From: Mesorhizobium loti R88b
Lineage (GTDB): Bacteria > Pseudomonadota > Alphaproteobacteria > Rhizobiales > Rhizobiaceae
Assembly (NCBI RefSeq): GCF_013170845.1
Contig: NZ_CP033367.1
Location: 6,945,001 to 7,009,000, forward strand
Direction of reading: 5' to 3'
Length of the DNA: 64,000 nucleotides
Part shown: piece after piece, positions 25,234-35,793 of the stretch
How the letters are laid out: each line of letters opens with the position of its first letter
Numbering within the stretch: position 1 is the first letter of the stretch
Translations under genes and position numbers: made by a program
The notes under the pieces: model-generated
Databases searched by the model: none
Told to the model about the DNA's origin: nothing
The model's input: the letters and a program-made list of their open reading frames with translations, nothing else

Positions 25234-26994
25234 ATGGCTCACATGCTTCCAGATCAGGTCGGTGAAATTGTATCTCGGAACACTCCGCCTGAACCTGCGG
25301 TCGAAGCGGCGCGCAATGCGGACAGCTTGCTCAGGGGAATCTACGAGATATCGAAGATTCTGACTGCCCCGACCCGGCTGGAGATTACGCTTGCCAATGT
25401 CGCGAATATCCTCTCCTCGTTTGTGCAAATGCGTGATGGCGCAATCGTCGTCCTGGACGCTGAAGGAGAGCCGCAGATTAGCGCAACTACCGGCGGTGCT
25501 GTGCCTAAGTCAGCCGCCGGCAGCGTCATACCCCAGGCTGTAATAGACAAAATCGTCGCTACTGGAGTTCCGATCGTCATACAAGACACAAGCACGTCCG
25601 AGCTATTTCAGGCTGATCCTCAATCGAGCAGCGGCACGGTCGCAACTGCGTTTATCGGTGTCCCGCTAAAGGCTGAGGAAAAGATCTTCGGGACGCTGTC
25701 GATCGACCGCGTCAGGAACGGTACCACCAGGTTCCGCTACGAGGAGGACTTACGTTTCCTGGCCATGGTCGCCAATCTGGTCGGCCGGACCATCCGCCTG
25801 CATCGCACTTTGAGCACGGCTGGTCAGCGACTTATCGAGAAGCAACCGAGACCAGAGCAGTCGCTCGACGAGGACAGGACCCATTCGGCCCGACATCCGC
25901 ATGTCAAGATCGACGGAATCATAGGAGAAAGTCCCGCGCTCAAGCAAGTGCTGGAGATCGTCTCGGTCGTGGCCAGGACCAATTCCACCGTGCTTCTTCG
26001 AGGCGAAAGCGGTACCGGCAAGGAGTTCTTTGCACAGGCCATCCATAAGCTTTCACATCGGAGGGAGAAATCCTTCGTCAAATTGAACTGCGCGGCACTG
26101 CCCGAAAGCGTTTTGGAATCGGAGCTCTTTGGCCACGAGAAGGGCGCCTTCACCGGGGCTATCCTGCAGCGCGCTGGCCGGTTCGAATTGGCAAATGGCG
26201 GAACCCTGCTGCTTGATGAAATCGGCGAGATTTCGCCTGCCTTTCAAGCCAAGCTGTTGCGCGTCTTGCAGGAAGGAGAACTGGAGCGAGTGGGCGGCAC
26301 CAGGACCCTAAAAGTTGACGTGCGGCTCATATGCGCCACCAACAAGGACCTCGAGACGGCTGTCCGGAATGGAGAGTTCAGGGCCGACCTTTATTACCGC
26401 ATCAATGTGGTGCCAATAGTCCTGCCTCCCCTCAGAGAACGACCGGGCGATATTCCACGCCTTGCGAACGCTCTCCTCGACCGATTCAACAAGGAGAACC
26501 ATCGCGATCTTGGCTTCACGCCGTCGGCGCTTGACCTGATGTCGCAATGCTATTTCCCTGGCAACGTGCGTGAGTTGGAGAATTGTGTGAGACGGACGGC
26601 CACACTTGCGCGTTCAACGACAATAACTGCGTCGGATTTCGCCTGCAAGAACAGCCAGTGCCTGTCTTCGCTTCTGTGGAAAGGAGTCGACCGTTCGCAC
26701 GGCGCCTATGCCGTCGACGAGTTCGCACGTGGCAATATGATGCCGGTTGGATCGCCGCTGCCTGCCATGCGAGTCGGCCCCTCACAGAATGAGGCATCGC
26801 CCGGCGAGACCTGCGACCCCCACCATCCCGTTTGCCCTGCAATGAACCCGCGTCTGACGGAACGCGACCGGCTGATTGATGCGATGGAGAAAGCCGGCTG
26901 GGTTCAGGCCAAGGCGGCTCGTGTTCTTGGTCTCACGCCGCGGCAGGTCGGCTATGCTTTGCGCCGGCATCGTATCGGAGTGAAGAAGTTCTAA
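25234..26994 (+). CDS. nifA: NifA, sigma-54 activator of nif/fix genes (copy next to fixABCX)
   Basis: A 586-residue enhancer-binding protein with an N-terminal GAF domain (about 36-170), an AAA+ domain with Walker A GESGTGKE and the sigma-54 contact GAFTGA, and a C-terminal helix-turn-helix (QAKAARVLGLTPRQVGYAL). At the end of the AAA+ domain the oxygen-sensing cysteines C-x11-C-x19-C-x4-C are complete, the mark of oxygen-sensitive rhizobial NifA. It follows fixX by 156 bases with no clear promoter between, so it is probably read from the fixA promoter, giving positive feedback. A second NifA lies at 45.3-47.0 kb. Start chosen as the only ATG giving the normal N-terminus. Confidence 0.95.
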   Translation: MAHMLPDQVGEIVSRNTPPEPAVEAARNADSLLRGIYEISKILTAPTRLEITLANVANILSSFVQMRDGAIVVLDAEGEPQISATTGGAVPKSAAGSVIPQAVIDKIVATGVPIVIQDTSTSELFQADPQSSSGTVATAFIGVPLKAEEKIFGTLSIDRVRNGTTRFRYEEDLRFLAMVANLVGRTIRLHRTLSTAGQRLIEKQPRPEQSLDEDRTHSARHPHVKIDGIIGESPALKQVLEIVSVVARTNSTVLLRGESGTGKEFFAQAIHKLSHRREKSFVKLNCAALPESVLESELFGHEKGAFTGAILQRAGRFELANGGTLLLDEIGEISPAFQAKLLRVLQEGELERVGGTRTLKVDVRLICATNKDLETAVRNGEFRADLYYRINVVPIVLPPLRERPGDIPRLANALLDRFNKENHRDLGFTPSALDLMSQCYFPGNVRELENCVRRTATLARSTTITASDFACKNSQCLSSLLWKGVDRSHGAYAVDEFARGNMMPVGSPLPAMRVGPSQNEASPGETCDPHHPVCPAMNPRLTERDRLIDAMEKAGWVQAKAARVLGLTPRQVGYALRRHRIGVKKF

Positions 26995-27088
26995 ACGTCC
27001 CTGATGACATCAAACGTGGGGGCGCGCTTGCTGCCCGCACCGGGCGTAACTGAGACAAGACGTCACTTTTCGCATTGCTTTTGACCGT

Positions 27089-27204
27089 TGTCGGCGACCT
27101 GACAAAACCGTGTCGCAGGAAACGGACACAATTGGACACAAAAGGCCGACGTAAAAGCCAACATGACGGATAAGACCGCTTTTGGGGTTGGCATATCTCT
27201 TGCG
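27089..27204 (+). promoter_or_regulatory. NifA site and -24/-12 promoter for nifB operon
   Basis: TGTCGGCGACCTGACA at 27089-27104 is a canonical NifA site. TGGCATATCTCTTGC at 27189-27203 has the correct GG/GC spacing for sigma-54. nifB starts 42 bases further on. Confidence 0.78.
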
Positions 27205-27244
27205 CTCTGAAGTGCGATGTTCACATCACGCACGGAGCCGCTCC

Positions 27245-28726
27245 ATGTCCGCACCGATGATTTCGCTACAGGGCCTTTCCGGCACGACAGTCTTCGATCA
27301 GTCGCCGGCGAGAGCGAAATCCGGTGGCTGCGCATCTTCATCCTGCGGCTCCTCCGCGAAGCCGCACGAGATGGACTCGGCCGTCTGGGAGAAGATCAAG
27401 GATCATCCCTGCTTTTCAGAGGAAGCGCACCACTATTTCGCGCGCATGCATGTGGCGGTCGCCCCAGCCTGCAATATTCAATGCAACTACTGCAATCGCA
27501 AATTTGACTGCGCCAACGAAAGCCGGCCTGGGGTCGTTTCGGAAAGGCTGACGCCCGACCAGGCGCTGCGCAAGGTGATCGGGGTTGCCAACGAAGTGCC
27601 GCAGCTTTCCGTGCTTGGCATCGCCGGACCGGGCGATGCCTGTTACGACTGGAAGAACACAAAGGCGACATTCCAACGGGTCGCCAAGGAAATCGCCGAC
27701 ATCAAGCTGTGCATCTCAACCAACGGGCTCGCGCTGCCAGACCGCGTCGCCGAGCTTGCCGAAATGAATGTCGATCACGTGACGATCACCATCAACATGG
27801 TCGACCCGCGGATCGGTGCCAAGATCTATCCGTGGATCTTCTATGACAACCGCCGTTATACCGGCGTTGAGGCAGCCACGATCCTGCACGAACGACAGAT
27901 GTCGGGGCTGGAGATGCTGACGGCGCGCGGCATCCTCACCAAGATCAATTCGGTAATGATCCCCGGCGTAAACGATGAGCACCTGATCGAGGTGAATAAA
28001 TGGGTCAAGGAGCGCGGCGCGTTCCTGCACAATGTCATGCCGCTGATTTCCGACCCGGCGCACGGTACGCATTACGGCCTGAGTGGGCAGCGCGGCCCCA
28101 AGGCAATGGAGCTGAAGGCCCTTCAGGATCGTCTCGAAGGCGGCGCCAAGTTGATGCGCCACTGCCGGCAGTGCCGGGCCGATGCTGTCGGCCTGCTCGG
28201 CGAGGATCGTGGCCAGGAATTCACGCTCGACCGGCTTCCCGACAAGGTCACGTACGACGCCAGCAAGCGCGAGACATATCGGGCAGTGGTCGCGCGCGAG
28301 CGGGGCGATCGCCTGGCGGCCAAGAGCGAGGCGCTCGGGATGGTCAAGACCGCAGGCTCCGGCAAATCGCTTCTGGTAGCGGTGGCGACCAAGGGTGGCG
28401 GCCGCATCAACGAGCATTTCGGCCATGCGAAGGAATTCCAGGTTTATGAGGCCTCTCCGAAAGGGATCAGTTTCGTCGGTCATCGCAAGGTCGAACAGTA
28501 TTGCCTCGGCGGCCGGGCCGAGGACAAGAGGCTCGACGGCGTCATCTCTACGCTCGAAGGCGTAGACATCGTGCTGTGCGCGAGAATTGGAAATTGCCCC
28601 GAGGATCGTCTCAAGGAAGGTGGGATCCGAGCAACAGACGCTTACGGGTATGACTACATCGAGACCGCGATCGGCGCGCTTTACGCCGCCGAGTTTGGGA
28701 GTGAGCCACTGGCTGCGACGGCCTGA
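27245..28726 (+). CDS. nifB: NifB, FeMo-cofactor radical SAM synthase
   Basis: A 493-residue NifB. The radical SAM motif C-x3-C-x2-C is in [16 protein letters not shown], and further cluster ligands lie in the [11 protein letters not shown] segment. The last 120 residues form a NifX-like domain (from [17 protein letters not shown]). It builds the Fe8S9C NifB-co precursor. The start at 27245 has GGAGC upstream; a nearby ATG at 27257 is possible. It leads the operon nifB-fdxN-nifZ-nifT-SIR2. Confidence 0.96.
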   Translation: MSAPMISLQGLSGTTVFDQSPARAKSGGCASSSCGSSAKPHEMDSAVWEKIKDHPCFSEEAHHYFARMHVAVAPACNIQCNYCNRKFDCANESRPGVVSERLTPDQALRKVIGVANEVPQLSVLGIAGPGDACYDWKNTKATFQRVAKEIADIKLCISTNGLALPDRVAELAEMNVDHVTITINMVDPRIGAKIYPWIFYDNRRYTGVEAATILHERQMSGLEMLTARGILTKINSVMIPGVNDEHLIEVNKWVKERGAFLHNVMPLISDPAHGTHYGLSGQRGPKAMELKALQDRLEGGAKLMRHCRQCRADAVGLLGEDRGQEFTLDRLPDKVTYDASKRETYRAVVARERGDRLAAKSEALGMVKTAGSGKSLLVAVATKGGGRINEHFGHAKEFQVYEASPKGISFVGHRKVEQYCLGGRAEDKRLDGVISTLEGVDIVLCARIGNCPEDRLKEGGIRATDAYGYDYIETAIGALYAAEFGSEPLAATA

Positions 28727-28758
28727 GCCGCCTCATTCTAACCGAACCGGAGTTGAAA

Positions 28759-28953
28759 ATGGCCTTTAAGATCATCGCTTCCCAATGCACCCAGTGCGGT
28801 GCCTGTGAGTTTGAATGCCCTTCGGGCGCGATTAAGTTCAAGGGCGAGATCTACGTGATCGATCCGAAAAAGTGCACCGAATGCGAGGGGACCTTCGAAA
28901 CGCAGCAATGCGCCTCGGTATGTCCGGTGTCGAAGACTTGCGTCCCTGCCTGA
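28759..28953 (+). CDS. fdxN: FdxN, 2[4Fe-4S] ferredoxin
   Basis: A 64-residue bacterial ferredoxin with C-x2-C-x2-C-x3-C in [11 protein letters not shown] and a second site with the eight-residue insert typical of nif ferredoxins ([13 protein letters not shown], then CPVSKTC). It donates electrons to nitrogenase or NifB. The ATG at 28759 has GGAG upstream. It lies 32 bases after nifB. Confidence 0.94.
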   Translation: MAFKIIASQCTQCGACEFECPSGAIKFKGEIYVIDPKKCTECEGTFETQQCASVCPVSKTCVPA

Positions 28954-29043
28954 CCTCCATTTCGGCTACCGACACGGTCGAGGCGCCTCCGCAGGACTAT
29001 TGACCTCCTGTTGGAAAGCTGCAGCCGAGAGAAAGGAACGGCC

Positions 29044-29370
29044 ATGAGCCTCGGACGCGAACAGGACATCGAAATCCGTACACCCCCGCGATTCATGCCG
29101 GGTGAGCGGGTCCGCGCCACACGCCACATAAAAAATGACGGCACCTATCCGGGCAAGGAGATCGGTGAAAATCTGGTGCGCAAAGGCGACGAGGGCTATG
29201 TGCGCGACATCGGCACCTTTCTCCAGCAGTTCTACATCTATGCGGTCGAATGGGTCGATCGCGGCACCGTCGTCGGCATGCGTGCGCGTGAACTCATGAG
29301 CCTTGAGACGGCCCGGACTCCTTCCAGTGCCGAAATCGGTGCTGGCTTTAACAAAGGAACGGCCCGATGA
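29044..29370 (+). CDS. nifZ: NifZ, P-cluster maturation protein
   Basis: A 108-residue NifZ with FMPGERVRATRHIKNDGTYP and the SH3-like segment RKGDEGYVRDIGTFLQQFYI in sequence. NifZ acts as a chaperone in forming the second P-cluster of the MoFe protein. Start at 29044 has AAGGA upstream. It overlaps nifT by four bases. Confidence 0.93.
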   Translation: MSLGREQDIEIRTPPRFMPGERVRATRHIKNDGTYPGKEIGENLVRKGDEGYVRDIGTFLQQFYIYAVEWVDRGTVVGMRARELMSLETARTPSSAEIGAGFNKGTAR

Positions 29371-29579
29371 GGGTAATGATCCGCAGGACCGGTGCTGGCT
29401 TGTCGGCATATATTCCCAAAAAGGATCTCGAAGAGCCGATCATCAAGGTCGACAACGAACACTTATGGGGCGGGGCTGTGACGCTGAAGAACGGCTGGCG
29501 GTTAGTTCTGCCCGACCTTCCGTGGGACACGCCTTTGCCGATTACCGTCGAGGCAAGGAAGATTTCCGGCGAGGACTGA
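29367..29579 (+). CDS. nifT: NifT/FixU
   Basis: A 70-residue NifT/FixU family protein: MRVMIRRTGAGLSAYIPKKD, then the conserved WGGAVTLKNGW. The function is not known; the gene often accompanies nifZ. Its start overlaps the nifZ stop (ATGA). Confidence 0.93.
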   Translation: MRVMIRRTGAGLSAYIPKKDLEEPIIKVDNEHLWGGAVTLKNGWRLVLPDLPWDTPLPITVEARKISGED

Positions 29580-29620
29580 CCTTCGGGTTGACACAAAGAG
29601 AGCGGCAAAGGGATACGAGC

Positions 29621-30532
29621 ATGAACACAATGACCTCGGGCCATCTCGTCGTCATTCGGGACAGTTTTGCCGAAAGGCAGCTTGACCTTTTGAAGAAAGC
29701 GCTCGCGGCCGATCAGGTCATTCCCTATCTCGGCCCGGGTCTGCTTGAGATCCGCTCCGCGGGACCGCCCGTACCGCATACCCCCGAAGCCGTTGCCGCA
29801 GCGCTCAACAAGCGCACGCCAGCCCCTTCGAAGATTCGCACCAACATGTGGTCGGTAGCGCAGTATATCGAACAGCGCCGGCACCGCCGGACGCTTCAAG
29901 CTTGGATGGCCGAAATATTCGCGGCCCCGGTGGTGCCGACCATCTTGCATGCCTGGCTTGCAACGCTGCCGCTCTCCGTGATCGTCGACAGCTGGTACGA
30001 CGGTGCCATGCGCGCGGCTCTAATACAGACCCGCCGAACGGACGTCGTCGAAATACAGGGCGTAACACGGGCGCACGAGATCGGTGACATTTGGACGAAA
30101 GCCTACGATTTGTCCGGGATATTACTCGAATCCGCACCAGCGGCGAAGACGGTTCTCTACGCCCCTCACGGCGGTGCCAGGCCGGCCGCAAACTTCCTCG
30201 TCGCAGATTCCGACTACGTTGAAGTGCTGAGCGAAATCGACATCCAGACGCCGATCCCTGACCTGGTGAAGGAACGGCGAGCCAGCCGTGGTCTTTTCTT
30301 CATCGGCTGCCGCTTCAACGATCAGATGCTGCGCACCTATGCCCGGCAGATCATGAAGCGCTCCAATGGCCCACATTTTGCGGCAATCGATACAGCGACG
30401 CTGACCAAGAACGAGCGTCGTTTCCTTGCGGCAAGCGCAATCACGGTCATTGACATGCCGACGGGTCAGGCCGCAGCCCGTCTCGTCGGACTGGGCGAGA
30501 CATTGCATGAAGCCAAACGGGGTATCGTTTGA
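29621..30532 (+). CDS. SIR2-like domain protein at the end of the nif operon
   Basis: A 303-residue protein with two features of the SIR2_2 fold: an N-terminal nucleotide loop VIPYLGPGLLE and, near residue 225, the segment LFFIGCRFNDQMLR, which in this family closes the NAD site. A defining deacetylase zinc finger is not visible. It lies 41 bases after nifT with AAAGGG before the start, so it is likely in the nifB operon. SIR2-like proteins of this kind can be NADases, often in defence; similar genes near nif clusters have no assigned role that I can name. A part in NAD or redox control of nitrogenase, or an unrelated passenger, are both possible. Confidence 0.72.
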   Translation: MNTMTSGHLVVIRDSFAERQLDLLKKALAADQVIPYLGPGLLEIRSAGPPVPHTPEAVAAALNKRTPAPSKIRTNMWSVAQYIEQRRHRRTLQAWMAEIFAAPVVPTILHAWLATLPLSVIVDSWYDGAMRAALIQTRRTDVVEIQGVTRAHEIGDIWTKAYDLSGILLESAPAAKTVLYAPHGGARPAANFLVADSDYVEVLSEIDIQTPIPDLVKERRASRGLFFIGCRFNDQMLRTYARQIMKRSNGPHFAAIDTATLTKNERRFLAASAITVIDMPTGQAAARLVGLGETLHEAKRGIV

Positions 30533-31589
30533 GCCATTCTCAGACGCCTCAACATTGCCGAAAAGGTAAAACGGGCAATTGACTTCCGGGTTTTTCAACA
30601 ACTCCGAGAGGCGCTCTGAAAAGCTACGACGGTTATTTCATTCGAGGCTGCAGTGGATATGGCATTCGATGCTGCGGATGAACACAGCGGCGACGGGCTC
30701 GAACCAGCCGAGCAGAGCATAGTCTGGCGCCAGGGTTGTCGCGGCGAGCGGTCGCAGCTGATCGGCTTCACTTGGCGGTAAAAGCTGTGGCACGGCGCGA
30801 TGACCAGGGCCGGTTGGGGTCGATGCCAATCGAGCTAAGGCCAAGCGTGCTCACCGCATAGGCGGTCACCTGCCACTGCCATCCCAGAGTGTCAGGATGA
30901 TCGCGTTGCGACAGCTTGGCGCGCCGCAGACGCGAGCGATTGGTTCAGGGCAGCCCGCTTCGCCATCAACGAGACCCACTGCTGCATGAGTTGTAAACGC
31001 CCGCACCACGGCGCCGCGAATCCGCGCTTGTGGCGCCATGACCTTGAGGCGAGTGAGTTCGGCGCTAACAACGCAGACTGAACCAATCCGATCAGCCCGG
31101 CCCATGCCGGAGAGCACGGCGACCAATGCCGCCAGCTCCACCACGCAGGGGGACACGATCCCGCCTGCGGCTAAGCGCGAGTTGAAAAGCATACGTCGAC
31201 GCCCGCCATTTCCGCATGCACCGCCTTGGATAAGGCCTGCCTCGAGGCATGATGCGGGCCTGGTTGGCCTTCCTGTCGATGCCAGCTTCGTAAGCAGCGG
31301 CTCCCGCGAGGTCGAGCAGTTCTAACTGGCGGCTTGAGTTGACGGCGCTCACGCACAGCCGTTCCAGTGCGGCCGGTTATGCGGCCTTCCTTCCCTTCCC
31401 ATTTGGCTTGGGCAAGCTTCTGGGTGATCCTCTGCATCGCCGGTCGCAGAGAGGTCCGGTCTGCAACGTCAGCACAGGCCACTATTGCGGCCGCCTCGGG
31501 ATGTATGCGTCCCTCTCATCTGTTTGGCCGGACTGGGCGAGCTTGCACCCGGTCGGACATGCAGTCCAACCTGGATGCGCGCTTCCACA
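30533..31589. other. Gene-free stretch with decayed coding fragments
   Basis: No intact gene is supported. Minus-strand fragments at about 30.9-31.5 kb (for example MQRITQKLAQAKWEGKEG, then GITGRT-like text, and AAYEAGIDRKANQ in another frame) look like remnants of mobile-element or recombinase genes broken by frameshifts, but I cannot name the element. It marks the right end of the nif/fix block. Confidence 0.35.
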
Positions 31590-32558
31590 TCAAGCCGCAT
31601 GAAGGCGAAGAAAATCCTCATACGTCGCTTGCAACCCGGCACCAAGAGACGTTTTGGCTTTCCAGCCAAGGTTACGCAAGCGCGTTACGTCCAGTAGCTT
31701 GCGCGGAGTACCGTCTGGCTTCGTCGTGTCGAACACCAAATTGCCCTCCCAGCAGACCGCCGCCTTGACGAGTTCCGCCACCTCGCGAATTGTGACGTCC
31801 TCACCAACGCCAACATTAATCAGGGGCGCAGTGTCGGGGGCTGTCAAGGCGTCAAAATCCGAATCTGGCAGGCCAAGCAGGAACGCAATGGCATCTCCTA
31901 CATCCGACGAATACATAAACTCTCGCCGAGGATTTCCGGATCCCCAGACCCCCACAGAGGAGTCGCCGTTCATTTTAGCTTGATGAAAGCGGCGTATCAG
32001 AGCAGGCAGAACGTGACAATTTTCGGGGTGATAATTATCGCCGGGACCATATAAATTGGTCGGCATCAACGCGAGATAGCGCGCCTTGTACTGCCGGTTG
32101 AAAGACCAGCACGATTCGACACCTGCGATTTTTGCCAAAGCGTAGGGACGATTCGTCGCTTCAAGCGGACCGGTGAGAAGGTATTCCTCCCGTATCGGCT
32201 GCGGACAGTCGCGTGGATAGATACACGAGGAGCCAAGAAAAATCATCCGTTCGACGCCGGAAGCGTAAGCGGCATCAAAAACACTGACTTGAATCGCGAG
32301 GTTGTTATGAAGGAAATCGACAGGGGAGCTGGCGTTCGCCAGTATACCACCAACCTTTGCGGCGCACATAACGACGTAATCTGGCCGCTGCGACATGAAG
32401 AACCTGCGCGTCTCGCTCCGGTCAAATAGATCCAGTTCGTCGTGAGTACGTGTTATTATCTCATAGGATCCTAATGCCTCGAGGGCTCTCATTGTGGCGG
32501 ATCCAACAAGGCCGCGATGGCCTGCCACATAGACTTTCTTCATCTTTTTGTTTTCCAT
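31590..32558 (-). CDS. nolK: GDP-L-fucose synthase NolK (epimerase/reductase)
   Basis: A 322-residue extended SDR enzyme. It has the NADP loop [10 protein letters not shown] at the N-terminus, the substrate segment [17 protein letters not shown] and the catalytic YALAKIAG. It turns GDP-4-keto-6-deoxymannose into GDP-L-fucose, the donor for NodZ. It lies 72 bases after noeL in a nodZ-noeL-nolK series on the minus strand. Two ATG starts (32558, 32543) are possible; neither has a strong ribosome site. Confidence 0.92.
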   Translation of the reverse strand: MENKKMKKVYVAGHRGLVGSATMRALEALGSYEIITRTHDELDLFDRSETRRFFMSQRPDYVVMCAAKVGGILANASSPVDFLHNNLAIQVSVFDAAYASGVERMIFLGSSCIYPRDCPQPIREEYLLTGPLEATNRPYALAKIAGVESCWSFNRQYKARYLALMPTNLYGPGDNYHPENCHVLPALIRRFHQAKMNGDSSVGVWGSGNPRREFMYSSDVGDAIAFLLGLPDSDFDALTAPDTAPLINVGVGEDVTIREVAELVKAAVCWEGNLVFDTTKPDGTPRKLLDVTRLRNLGWKAKTSLGAGLQATYEDFLRLHAA

Positions 32559-32630
32559 TGTTAACGCTCTGGGCGCTCCTTAAGAAGGCCACCATAGCAC
32601 TGACAACAACCCAGCATGGCGCCGCCGTTG

Positions 32631-33731
32631 TCAGCATAACTCTCGTGGACTGTGTGAATAATAACCCTGCTTCATCAGCACTGCTTCACGCTCAGCCATG
32701 CGCAAATCTTCCCGAACCATCTCCCTAACCAATTCGATGAAGGAGATTTTGGGCTCCCACCCAAGTTTTTCTTTCGCCTTGCGGGCATCGCCGAGAAGTG
32801 TCTCGACTTCTGCAGGACGAAAATAACGGGGATCTACTTTTACGATCAGAGCTCCCGTCTTTGCATCGTACCCCTCTTCGTCGACCCCTTCCCCCACCCA
32901 ACGAACATCGATGCCGAGTTCAGCGGCCGCGACGGTGACGAATTCGCGCACCGAATGTTGCTCACCGCTAGCGATCACAAAGTCTTCAGGTTGCTCCTGC
33001 TGCAGCATCAACCACTGCATCTGGACGTAGTCTCGAGCGTGCCCCCAATCGCGACGCGCATTAAGGTTGCCCAGAAATAGAGTGCGCTGCATTCCAAGCT
33101 TAATCCGAGTCAAGGCGCGCGTGATTTTGCGAGTTACAAATGTTTCTCCGCGCGCAGGTGACTCATGATTAAATAAAATGCCGTTACACGCATACAAATT
33201 GTAAGATTCTCGATAGTTTACGGTGATCCAGTGAGCATACAATTTGGCAACAGCGTAGGGGGACCGGGGGTAGAACGGTGTCGTCTCGGTCTGTGGCGTT
33301 TCCCGCACCAGCCCGTAGAGCTCAGACGTCGAGGCTTGGTAGTAGCGCGTATGCTTGACGAGCCCCAGGATCCGAATTGCCTCGAGGATACGCAGCGCAC
33401 CCAAGGCATCGGAGTTCGCGGTGTATTCTGGTTCTTCAAAGGAGACTGCAACGTGGCTCTGAGCTGCCAAATTGTAAATTTCGTCCGGCTGAACCAGTTG
33501 GATGACGCGCGTAAGGCTCGACGAGTCTGTCAAGTCCCCGTGGTGAAGTGTAAGATCAACGCCACTTTCATGAGGGTCATGATAGAGATGGTCTATACGG
33601 CCCGTATTAAAAAGAGACGATCGTCTCTTTATCCCATGCACGGAATAGCCCTTTTCTAAAAGCAATTCTGCGAGGTAGGAACCGTCTTGCCCCGTAACCC
33701 CGGTGATTAAAGCTACTTTTCTCTTTGACAA
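32631..33731 (-). CDS. noeL: GDP-mannose 4,6-dehydratase NoeL/Gmd, TTG start
   Basis: A 366-residue enzyme beginning [20 protein letters not shown], with the catalytic region STSELYG and [11 protein letters not shown]. It makes GDP-4-keto-6-deoxymannose for Nod-factor fucose. No ATG is available near the family N-terminus; a TTG at 33731 with AAGGA seven bases upstream gives exactly the expected start, so I use it. The longer frame to 33845 has no family match. It is between nodZ and nolK, which use the same sugar pathway. Confidence 0.92.
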   Translation of the reverse strand: MSKRKVALITGVTGQDGSYLAELLLEKGYSVHGIKRRSSLFNTGRIDHLYHDPHESGVDLTLHHGDLTDSSSLTRVIQLVQPDEIYNLAAQSHVAVSFEEPEYTANSDALGALRILEAIRILGLVKHTRYYQASTSELYGLVRETPQTETTPFYPRSPYAVAKLYAHWITVNYRESYNLYACNGILFNHESPARGETFVTRKITRALTRIKLGMQRTLFLGNLNARRDWGHARDYVQMQWLMLQQEQPEDFVIASGEQHSVREFVTVAAAELGIDVRWVGEGVDEEGYDAKTGALIVKVDPRYFRPAEVETLLGDARKAKEKLGWEPKISFIELVREMVREDLRMAEREAVLMKQGYYSHSPRELC

Positions 33732-33873
33732 GCTTGAATCCTTTTGATTTTGACGCGCCCATGAAAACGCTCGCGTGCGGCGGGATTGCGTGGCGAGAAA
33801 GGGGCGTATTGGGCAGGGCGAACGGGGGCCTCTGCGCGAAGGCAAGTGAGAGTTCGAGCGGGATGCCAGCCTT

Positions 33874-34863
33874 TCATGGAGCCGGGGGACGTTCGAAAGA
33901 GTTGTCGATCAAGATCAAACGACGCGGGTCATTCAAATCGAATTCGACAATTCGTGGCACGAAGAGGCGGGCATAGCGGGTGAAGGCGCTAGTCGGAGGA
34001 AAGCGAATAACAGTGTCGCATCGACCGAGGAGATACATCTCAACGAGCGCGGAAAACCCCCCGTCGGTGCCCAGTGCTGCACTGTGTAAGGGGCCGGCCT
34101 GATCCTCCTGGAAGCGTTTTGGGACGGTGAAAAGTTCGGGAAATACGCCCGACAGGTGATCAACAACCTTGGCGCTGTCTGTACACAAGAACACCCTTAC
34201 AGGTCTTGAATGCGGTTGCGCCTTGGCCATACGAATGGCAGTGCATACCTGCTCTAAGGCAACCTTTGGATCAGCCCAGTAAGGTGCGTGATCCATAATA
34301 TCTTCGCCGTTGCCGTGGCGGACATGGACTCCAATTATGCTGTGCCCGTCAAAATGTTCCTGGTAGAGCGCTTCAATGCGATCCTCAATTTCGACCCTCG
34401 GTGTGATGCTCCTAAATATGGTTCGCTCCGCCTTTTCATCGCAGCGCCACATCAAGCAAGCATCACACACTACCGTGTTGGCTTCACAATCATCTTGGGC
34501 CTGGAAAAGATCGTTAAGCTCGTCACGTTCTTGGAAAATCTGTTCATCCGGACGGTACACGCAGTCGATGGATGGCTTGTTCCACCACGACGGGAAGAAG
34601 GGACCAGGGAATGAGACGTGGTTGATCTGGTCATCGCAAATGACCCGTACACCACCGATATCCGCAATTGGCTTGAAGAAAGCTGGAAAGGCATTCGCAA
34701 ACGGGTTGTCAAGGTAACAAGAGCCGCGCCAATCTATTGCTAAAGCGCGTCCCGTCCGATGTGCGTAGTCCCAAGCCGACGCGAGAGACCACAGGCAATC
34801 ACCGAGACCCGTGCGCCGTCGAGAAACAACGAACCGATCGTTCCTTGAGCGATCAACAAGCAT
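33874..34863 (-). CDS. nodZ: NodZ, alpha-1,6-fucosyltransferase for Nod factor
   Basis: A 329-residue fucosyltransferase. The N-terminus [20 protein letters not shown] and the donor-binding [12 protein letters not shown] (His-x-Arg) are typical of NodZ. It adds fucose to the reducing-end N-acetylglucosamine of the lipochitooligosaccharide. GAGAGG lies eight bases before the start. A nod box 265 bases upstream should place it under NodD control with noeL and nolK. The gene next to the donor-sugar genes points to fucosylated (then possibly acetylated) Nod factors as in Lotus symbionts. Confidence 0.94.
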   Translation of the reverse strand: MLVDRSRNDRFVVSRRRTGLGDCLWSLASAWDYAHRTGRALAIDWRGSCYLDNPFANAFPAFFKPIADIGGVRVICDDQINHVSFPGPFFPSWWNKPSIDCVYRPDEQIFQERDELNDLFQAQDDCEANTVVCDACLMWRCDEKAERTIFRSITPRVEIEDRIEALYQEHFDGHSIIGVHVRHGNGEDIMDHAPYWADPKVALEQVCTAIRMAKAQPHSRPVRVFLCTDSAKVVDHLSGVFPELFTVPKRFQEDQAGPLHSAALGTDGGFSALVEMYLLGRCDTVIRFPPTSAFTRYARLFVPRIVEFDLNDPRRLILIDNSFERPPAP

Positions 34864-35127
34864 CTAAATTGCCTCTCTCCAGAACACCACAAGCCTCAGC
34901 TTTGCTGCTGCGTTTGAGGCAAGCGCCTGCGCAATTCGGGGAAGATTGTCGTGCTGTGCCAATGCGATGTAGCTTGCGTCTGTCGCGGAAGTGCCTGGCC
35001 GCGATGGACGCGCGCCTGGGCTGGTCTTCCGCGCAGACCAGAAAATGCTCTTCGGAGCCAACGCAAACATCAACCACTTTCCTTAAGGCTGCTACATTCT
35101 TGAATTCTTTCTATGCATCGTGCCGTA

Positions 35128-35175
35128 ACATCGGTAAAATCGTCTGTTTCGATGAAACGCATCCACGCCATGGAT
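35128..35175 (-). promoter_or_regulatory. nod box upstream of nodZ-noeL-nolK
   Basis: On the minus strand the site begins ATCCATGGCGTGGATG, continues ATCGAAACAGACGATTTTA and ends ACCGATG, a close match to the rhizobial nod box bound by NodD. It points towards nodZ. Confidence 0.88.
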
Positions 35176-35299
35176 GGCTAGGGACATGGGTTCCAGAGCG
35201 TTGGCTGTGAACCCGCTCGCTGTGCTCGACGCACCGCTAACCCCAGCGGAACCTCACGGTGACAGCACGCAGCATCGACCTAAGTGAGCCGGCCATGAG

Positions 35300-35735
35300 C
35301 GCGGGCCGCGGCCACGAAGCTTCGACTGGGCCAGGTTCTGCACGGGAGCGCCACAAAGAAAGAGGCGATGCGTCGAGCTGTAAGCGAGCCTGAGCTCGCT
35401 TTCGAAGCGCTATGCCATCAACCCCAAGACGGTCGCGAAGTGGAGGAGCGGAGTTCGACCGCCGATCTGCCCACCGGCCCCAGGGAGCCGAGATCGAAGG
35501 TTCTGTCTGCCGTAGAAGAGGACTGTTGTTGTGGCCTTCCGCCGCAACACACTGCTGCCGCTGGACGATTGCCTCTACGGCCTTGCAGCCGACGATCCCG
35601 CATCTGACGCGCTCTTCATTGCACCGATGTCTGCAGAGCAAGCATCGGCTTCTTCCACATTGATATTGCGGAGATCCCAACCGAACAGGGCAAGCTAAAC
35701 ATCAAGGCCTTTGTACCGCGGCACCGCCTGTCGCG
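35300..35735 (+). pseudogene. IS481-type transposase relic, left copy
   Basis: Frame-hopping plus-strand translation gives LGQVLHGSATKKEAMRRAV, then DLPTGPREPRSKVLS, then LQPTIPHLTRSSLHRCLQ and FHIDIAEIPTEQGKL: the helix-turn-helix end and the start of the DDE core of an IS481-family transposase. Several frameshifts and a missing C-terminus make it dead. The same element lies inverted at 37.8-38.3 kb. Confidence 0.75.
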
Positions 35736-35793
35736 AACCTTCGCGCCCCTCTGTCCCGCCGGCACCAAAGGAGCCGTCGCGGCGCCGTTGTTG

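Noticed and set aside
27108..27128. Second NifA site before nifB
   Set aside because: TGT and ACA are 12 bases apart, not 10; only the site at 27089-27104 fits.
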